A DNA stretch of 9,471 bases from the NCBI GenBank assembly GCA_900770445.1, contig CAAGKO010000036.1, forward strand, positions 1 through 9,471, in the 5' to 3' direction. Made by a program: the position numbers and the translations under genes. The stretch comes from an uncultured Oribacterium sp. (lineage in GTDB: Bacteria > Bacillota > Clostridia > Lachnospirales > Lachnospiraceae). The stretch's first letter is position 1; each line of letters begins with the position of its first letter. This document shows positions 5,108 through 9,471 of this stretch, piece by piece. Below the pieces are notes generated by a model. The model was not told where the DNA came from and did not search any database. It was given only the letters and a program-made list of their open reading frames with translations.

Positions 5108-6526
5108 ATGGCAAATAAGGAAAAGGCAGAGGTTCAGGACATCAACCGCTCCATGTATGATTTCCGTTACGAAGAGAAGGATACGGATTTCTACAAGATC
5201 CAGGAGGGTCTGACGAAGGATATCGTCCTCGAGATCTCTGAGAAGAAGGGAGACCCGGCGTGGATGCGGGACTTCCGTTTAAAGTCACTCGAAATTTATA
5301 ATCAGAAGCAGGTTCCACAGTGGGGCCCGAGCATCGACGGCCTCGATATGAACAACATCGTGACCTATGTCAAGCCGAAGACGAAGATGACCGCGGACTG
5401 GGAAGAGGTCCCGGAGGACATCAAGAACACCTTCGAGAAGCTCGGTATCCCGCAGGCAGAGCGTGAGTCGCTCGCCGGTGTCGGCGCACAGTACGACTCC
5501 GAGCTCGTCTACCATAACCTCCAGAAGGAGGTCGAGGAGCAGGGCGTCGTGTATATCGACATTGAGTCGGCCCTGCACGGTCCGTATGCGGACATGATCC
5601 GGGATCACTTTATGCACCTCGTACCGCCGACGGATCATAAGTTCGCGGCACTTCACGGTGCGGTCTGGTCCGGCGGCTCCTTCGTGTATATCCCGAAGGG
5701 CGTCTCCGTCGAGATCCCGCTGCAGTCCTACTTCCGTCTGAACGCCCCGGGCGCCGGACAGTTCGAGCATACCCTGATCATCGTCGATGAGGGGGCACAG
5801 CTCCACTTCATCGAGGGCTGCTCTGCACCGAAATACAACATCGCGAACCTGCATGCCGGCTGTGTCGAGCTCTACGTCGGCAAGAACGCGAAGCTTCGCT
5901 ACTCGACCATCGAGAACTGGTCGAAGAACATGTATAACCTGAACACGAAGCGTGCCATCGTCGAAGAGGGCGGCACGATGGAGTGGGTATCCGGATCCTT
6001 CGGTTCCCATGTTTCCTACCTCTATCCGATGACCATCCTGAAGGGCGACAATTCCCGCATGGAGTTCACCGGCGTTACCTTCGCCGGCAAGGGCCAGAAT
6101 CTCGATACCGGTGCGAAGGTCGTCCATAATGGTAAGAATACCAGCTCCTACATCAACACCCGTTCCATCAGTAAGGATGGCGGTATCAGCACCTATCGTT
6201 CCTCCGTCGTCATCAACAACTCGGCGAAGCACGCGAAGGCAGCGGTTTCCTGCCAGTCCCTGATGCTCGATGATATCTCCCGCTCCGACACCATCCCGGC
6301 GATGGATGTCCGCACCCAGGATGCCGACGTCGGACACGAGGCGAAGATCGGACGTATCTCCGATGATGCCGTATTCTATCTGATGTCCCGTGGTCTCTCC
6401 GAGGAGGACGCGCGTGCACTGATCGTTTCTGGCTTCGCAGACAGTGTTTCGAAGGAGCTCCCGCTCGAGTACGCCGTAGAGATGAACAACCTCATCCGTC
6501 TCGAGATGAAGGGCGCGATCGGTTAA
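5108..6526 (+). CDS. sufB: SufB, Fe-S cluster scaffold subunit
   Basis: A 472-residue scaffold protein of the SufBC2D complex, on which the nascent Fe-S cluster forms. The sequence follows SufB throughout: an N-terminal helical region (DINRSMYDFRYEEKDTDFYK), a central beta-helix core (HGAVWSGGSFVYIPKGVSVEIPLQ is a hallmark stretch, split here at about residues 184-207), and the C-terminal helical domain (DDAVFYLMSRGLSEEDA). The cysteine in VSCQSLML is C382, at the position of E. coli SufB C405, the sulfur acceptor and cluster ligand. GHEAKIG, with H410 and E411, matches the conserved C-terminal segment at the SufB-SufD interface. Length is usual for Bacillota SufB (about 465-475). GGAGG at 5094-5098 lies nine bases before the ATG. 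The gene order C-B-D-S-U differs from B. subtilis, where sufB is last. Confidence 0.97.
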   Translation: MANKEKAEVQDINRSMYDFRYEEKDTDFYKIQEGLTKDIVLEISEKKGDPAWMRDFRLKSLEIYNQKQVPQWGPSIDGLDMNNIVTYVKPKTKMTADWEEVPEDIKNTFEKLGIPQAERESLAGVGAQYDSELVYHNLQKEVEEQGVVYIDIESALHGPYADMIRDHFMHLVPPTDHKFAALHGAVWSGGSFVYIPKGVSVEIPLQSYFRLNAPGAGQFEHTLIIVDEGAQLHFIEGCSAPKYNIANLHAGCVELYVGKNAKLRYSTIENWSKNMYNLNTKRAIVEEGGTMEWVSGSFGSHVSYLYPMTILKGDNSRMEFTGVTFAGKGQNLDTGAKVVHNGKNTSSYINTRSISKDGGISTYRSSVVINNSAKHAKAAVSCQSLMLDDISRSDTIPAMDVRTQDADVGHEAKIGRISDDAVFYLMSRGLSEEDARALIVSGFADSVSKELPLEYAVEMNNLIRLEMKGAIG

Positions 6527-6537
6527 GGAGGGCAGAG

Positions 6538-7617
6538 ATGAAGAAAAATCAGCTTTTAGTAAATGTTCTGCCGTCACCGACCTATAACTGGCTCCGGATG
6601 AACGATGCAGATGTTAAGGTACCGGGCAATGCTGTCGAAGGTAATCCGATGGTGACCCGCACAGCCGATGTGACCGCGACGGTGACCGATTATACAGAAA
6701 TTCAGGACATCGCCGGTGGCATGGGCTATGACTTCGATACCTATATGAAGCATTCGGATGCAGATGTTCTGAAGCTTCAGATCGGCCGTCAGCAGAAGGC
6801 CGCACAGCCGGTGCATATCGAGTTCGATTACGAAAAGGACTGTGCAGACGTCAATGCCGTCTACATTGACGCAGACGAAGGTAGCGATATCATCGTCGTG
6901 ATGGATTTCCGCTCCGCAGCAGAGGCCGCTGGCTTCGCAGCCGTACAGACGAAGATCCATGTGGCGAAGGACGCCCGTGTACTGCTCGTGCAGATCCAGC
7001 GTCTCGGTCAGGGCTTCCGCTTCCTGAACGACGTGGCTGCGAAGACAGAGGAGAGCGCCGGCTTCGAGCAGATCGAGCTCATCCTCGGTGGCGCGGACAC
7101 CTATCAGGGCTCCCGTACTGACCTCGTCGGTGCGCACAGTACCCTGAAGACCGATATCGGCTATTTCCTGAAGCATCAGGAGCATCTCGATATGAACTAC
7201 ATCGCGAACCACATCGGCCGGAAGACCGAGTGCGCGATCGACGTGAAGGGCGTGCTCCGCGATGAGGCACATAAGCTCTTCCGTGGTACGATCGACCTCC
7301 GGAGAGGCGCGAAGGGTGCCCTCGGAAACGAGCTCGAGGATGTGCTGCTGATGGATGATGATGTCATCAACCAGACCATCCCGGTCATCCTCTGTGATGA
7401 GGAGGACGTCGAGGGTAACCATGGTGCGACCATCGGCCGTATCGATGAGGCGCTGCTGTTCTACCTCGAGTCGAGAGGGATGAGCCAGGCCGAGGTCTAC
7501 GAGATGATGGCCGGTGCCCGCATCGATTCGGTGATCCATAAGATTCCGGATGCCGCGACACGTGACCGTGTGTTCGAGGAGCTCAAGGGCCATAAGGAGG
7601 AGAGATATGATGACTGA
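6538..7617 (+). CDS. sufD: SufD, SufB-like partner subunit of the SufBCD complex
   Basis: A 359-residue paralogue of SufB that pairs with it in the SufBC2D scaffold and is needed for iron acquisition or retention in the complex. The N-terminal part (1-90) is divergent, as is usual. The core is a beta-helix, and the C-terminal domain carries EGNHGATIGRIDEALLFYL. Its histidine, H295, corresponds to the E. coli SufD histidine (H360) important for cluster formation. The segment NHIGRKTECAIDVKGVL (about 222-238) is also typical. Length is somewhat shorter than in E. coli (423) but within the range for Bacillota. The gene begins 11 bp after sufB with AAGGAGGG (6525-6532) overlapping the sufB stop, so it is co-transcribed. 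Its end overlaps sufS by 11 bp. Confidence 0.95.
   Translation: MKKNQLLVNVLPSPTYNWLRMNDADVKVPGNAVEGNPMVTRTADVTATVTDYTEIQDIAGGMGYDFDTYMKHSDADVLKLQIGRQQKAAQPVHIEFDYEKDCADVNAVYIDADEGSDIIVVMDFRSAAEAAGFAAVQTKIHVAKDARVLLVQIQRLGQGFRFLNDVAAKTEESAGFEQIELILGGADTYQGSRTDLVGAHSTLKTDIGYFLKHQEHLDMNYIANHIGRKTECAIDVKGVLRDEAHKLFRGTIDLRRGAKGALGNELEDVLLMDDDVINQTIPVILCDEEDVEGNHGATIGRIDEALLFYLESRGMSQAEVYEMMAGARIDSVIHKIPDAATRDRVFEELKGHKEERYDD
7594..7600 (+). promoter_or_regulatory. Ribosome binding site that sets the sufS start
   Basis: AAGGAGG lies six bases before the ATG at 7607 and nine before the adjacent ATG at 7610. Both give proper spacing, so the protein begins MMTD or MTD. An in-frame ATG at 7550 has no such site and would give an unneeded 19-residue extension. 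Confidence 0.8.
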
Positions 7618-8848
7618 CATCACAAGAGAAGAGCGTCAGCGTGAGGATCAGGAAATCCTTCAGCAGTTTCCGATCCTCGACGGCAGCTTCACCTACCTCG
7701 ATAACGGGGCGACGACCCAGAAGCCGCAGTGTGTCCTCGATGCGATGATGCACTACTATACGAAGGAAAATGCAAACCCGATGCGTGGGCTCTATGACCT
7801 TTCCATCAAGGCAACAGAAGCCTACGAGGATGCGCGTGAAACCGTCCGCGCCTTCATCAACGCACGCTCCCACGAGGAGATCGTCTTCACGCGGAACGCC
7901 ACCGAAAGTCTGAATCTTGTGGCGTATACCTACGGACGTGCGTTTATAAAGGAGGGTGACGAGATCGTCATCACCATCATGGAGCACCACAGCAACATGC
8001 TTCCATGGCAGCAGCTCTGTAAGGAAAAGGGCGCGAAGCTCACCTACATCCTGCCAGAAGCAGATGGCACGATCACGGAGGAGATGTTCCGCTCCTACAT
8101 GAACCCGAACGTCCGGCTCGTGGCGATGACCCATGTGTCGAACGTGCTCGGCGTGAAGAACGATATTCGGACCTTCGCCCGCATCGCCCACGAGAACGGT
8201 GCCGTCTTCGTATGCGACGGTGCCCAGTCTGTACCGCATATGAAGGTCGATGTACAGGAGCTCGACTGCGATTTCCTGTCCTTCTCCGGTCATAAAGTCT
8301 ACGGACCGATGGGCATCGGCGTGCTCTATGGAAAGCGCGATCTCCTCGATCAGATGCCACCGTTCCTGTTCGGCGGCGAGATGATCGAGTATGTCACCAC
8401 CGAGGGCGCGACCTGGAACGAGCTGCCACATAAGTTCGAGGCAGGTACGGTCAATGATGGCGGTGCGGTCGGACTGGCCGCCGCCCTCCGCTTCGTGTCT
8501 TCGATCGGCTTCGACCGGATCGAGGAGCGCGAGCTTCATCTCACGAAGCTGATGATGACGGAGATGCAGAAGCTGCCGTATGTGCACATCCTCGGATCCA
8601 CCGACCCGGAGAAGCACCACGGCATCGTCACCTTCACCGTCGACGGCGTGCACCCGCACGACATCGCGGCGATCTTCGACGCCCATAAGGTCGACATCCG
8701 TGCCGGACACCACTGCGCACAGCCGCTCATGAAGTTCTGCCATACCCCGAGCACGGTACGTGCCAGCATGGGCCTCTACAACACCGAGGAGGATGTACAG
8801 CATTTCCTCGATGCCCTGAAGAAGCTGAGAGAGGAGATGGGTTACTGA
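7607..8848 (+). CDS. sufS: SufS, type II cysteine desulfurase
   Basis: A 413-residue PLP-dependent enzyme that removes sulfur from L-cysteine, giving alanine and an enzyme-bound persulfide that is passed to SufU. Visible features are YLDNGATTQKP near the N-terminus, FTRNATESLNLVA (substrate/PLP region), MEHHSNMLPWQ with the PLP-stacking histidine, CDGAQSVPH, the PLP-binding lysine K230 in SFSGHKVYGP, and the catalytic cysteine C370 in RAGHHCAQPLM. The short loop around that cysteine (RAGHHCAQP) is the SufS/group II form rather than the IscS form. Length is usual for SufS (about 405-415). It overlaps sufD by 11 bp, and its stop shares one base with the sufU start (TGATG at 8846-8850), so translation of the two is probably coupled, matching their roles as partners. 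Confidence 0.97.
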   Translation: MMTDITREERQREDQEILQQFPILDGSFTYLDNGATTQKPQCVLDAMMHYYTKENANPMRGLYDLSIKATEAYEDARETVRAFINARSHEEIVFTRNATESLNLVAYTYGRAFIKEGDEIVITIMEHHSNMLPWQQLCKEKGAKLTYILPEADGTITEEMFRSYMNPNVRLVAMTHVSNVLGVKNDIRTFARIAHENGAVFVCDGAQSVPHMKVDVQELDCDFLSFSGHKVYGPMGIGVLYGKRDLLDQMPPFLFGGEMIEYVTTEGATWNELPHKFEAGTVNDGGAVGLAAALRFVSSIGFDRIEERELHLTKLMMTEMQKLPYVHILGSTDPEKHHGIVTFTVDGVHPHDIAAIFDAHKVDIRAGHHCAQPLMKFCHTPSTVRASMGLYNTEEDVQHFLDALKKLREEMGY

Positions 8849-9315
8849 TGGCGATTACATTTTACAACGAGGTCCTAACGGACCATAACATTCATCCTGC
8901 ACATAAGTATAAGATGGAGGACGCAACCTACTCACTCGAGGGCGTCAACCCGAGCTGCGGCGACGACGTCGTGCTCTACATCAAGGTCGACGCGAACAAC
9001 GTGATCGAGGACGCCTCCTTCGACGGAGACGGCTGCGCGATCTCCCAGGCCAGCGCTGATATGATGTGTGACCTCATCATCGGCAAGCCGAAGGACGAAG
9101 CGCTCCGCCTCTCGGAGATCTTCCTCCGCATGATCAAGGGCAAGATCACCGACGAAGAGAAGGACGAGCTCGAAGAGGCAGGTATCCTCGAGGACATCTC
9201 GCACATGCCGGCCCGCGTCAAGTGCGCGGTGCTCGGATGGCACACCATGGACCAGATCTTTCAGGACGCCGACGCAGGCAAAATCGATCAATATGATGGT
9301 AAATTTGAAAAGTGA
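8848..9315 (+). CDS. sufU: SufU, zinc-dependent sulfur acceptor for SufS
   Basis: A 155-residue IscU-fold protein. In Bacillota, SufU binds zinc and accepts the persulfide from SufS by ligand swapping, acting as a sulfurtransferase more than a scaffold. The ligands are visible: C37 and D39 in NPSCGDD, C63 in DGDGCAIS, and C126 in RVKCAVLGW, where C37 is the likely sulfur acceptor. The region between about 90 and 122 holds the extra insertion that separates SufU from IscU, and the C-terminal LPPVK chaperone-binding motif of IscU is absent, also as expected for SufU. It is the last gene of the operon. A GAGAGGAG-like site lies inside the sufS end (about 8827-8834). After the stop there are 27 nt to palindrome copy D and no conventional terminator. 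Confidence 0.96.
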   Translation: MAITFYNEVLTDHNIHPAHKYKMEDATYSLEGVNPSCGDDVVLYIKVDANNVIEDASFDGDGCAISQASADMMCDLIIGKPKDEALRLSEIFLRMIKGKITDEEKDELEEAGILEDISHMPARVKCAVLGWHTMDQIFQDADAGKIDQYDGKFEK

Positions 9316-9342
9316 TTCATGAATTTTTAAATCAGAACCCCC

Positions 9343-9471
9343 GGAGGACCGGCACCAGAAGTCATACGGAGAGTTCGTGAAGAATCAAAATCCCAGCTCT
9401 TAGAAGTACTTGGAGTAATTTTTCCTTAGCACCCTCTGCAACGCTGAGTTTTCATAAAGAAAACTCAGTGA
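9343..9471 (+). repeat. Long structured palindromic repeat, copy D (right end cut by window)
   Basis: This copy begins 27 nt after the sufU stop in the same orientation as the others. The left outer arm is GGAGGACCGGCACCAGAAG (9343-9361), preceded by CCCCC (9338-9342), which could extend the stem. CATACGGAGA lies at 9363-9372. The middle-stem left arm (about 9381-9410) differs from A, B and C in sequence. The left loop TTGGAGTAATTTTTCC and following bases (9410-9432) are identical to copy B over 23 nt, whereas 9425-9471 is identical to copy A 64-110 over 47 nt. The right half lies outside the window. Confidence 0.92.

Noticed and set aside
1..9471. CRISPR array, integron attC array or tRNA/rRNA genes as an explanation for the repeats
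   Set aside because: The copies are ~212 bp and kilobases apart with genes between them, so not CRISPR. They lack the GTTRRRY and RYYYAAC ends of attC sites. No cloverleaf or rRNA signature was found.

Overview
The window is a stretch of bacterial chromosome with every gene on the + strand. Several things point to the phylum Bacillota (Firmicutes), most probably a Clostridia/Lachnospiraceae-like or Erysipelotrichia-like gut or oral anaerobe: the sufC-sufB-sufD-sufS-sufU operon with a SufU-type (not SufA/SufE) partner, strong GGAGG-type ribosome binding sites, a short two-domain S1 protein, and a clostridial-style TtcA-like protein. The phylum is fairly secure. The family is an inference from protein flavour only.

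Layout: (1) 1-193, the right-hand part of a long imperfect palindrome (copy A). (2) A promoter and an S1-domain RNA-binding protein (348-1106). (3) Palindrome copy B (1174-1385). (4) A two-gene unit: a rhodanese-TtcA fusion protein (1423-2775), then a PflX-like radical SAM protein (2762-3865) with an odd N-terminal extension carrying a 38-bp direct repeat. (5) Palindrome copy C (3885-4097). (6) A non-coding regulatory stretch (4098-4345) with candidate promoters, a strong hairpin, a perfect dyad and a leader hairpin. (7) A compact, complete Fe-S cluster assembly operon, sufC-sufB-sufD-sufS-sufU (4346-9315). (8) Palindrome copy D (9343 to the window edge).

The genes share a sulfur and Fe-S theme. 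SufS takes sulfur from cysteine, SufU accepts it, and the SufBCD ATPase scaffold builds clusters. The TtcA-like thiolase and the radical SAM protein both carry cysteine sets typical of [4Fe-4S] enzymes and are likely clients. The fused rhodanese domain could hand persulfide sulfur to the tRNA thiolase.

The most unusual content is the repeat. Four copies of a ~212-bp structured palindrome lie in one orientation in 9.5 kb, one in each gap between transcription units. Copies B, C and D begin 19-67 nt after a stop codon. The arms differ between copies but change in compensatory pairs, while certain sequences in predicted internal loops are nearly invariant. That pattern suggests selection on a folded RNA or an extruded DNA hairpin. 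I do not recognise the family.
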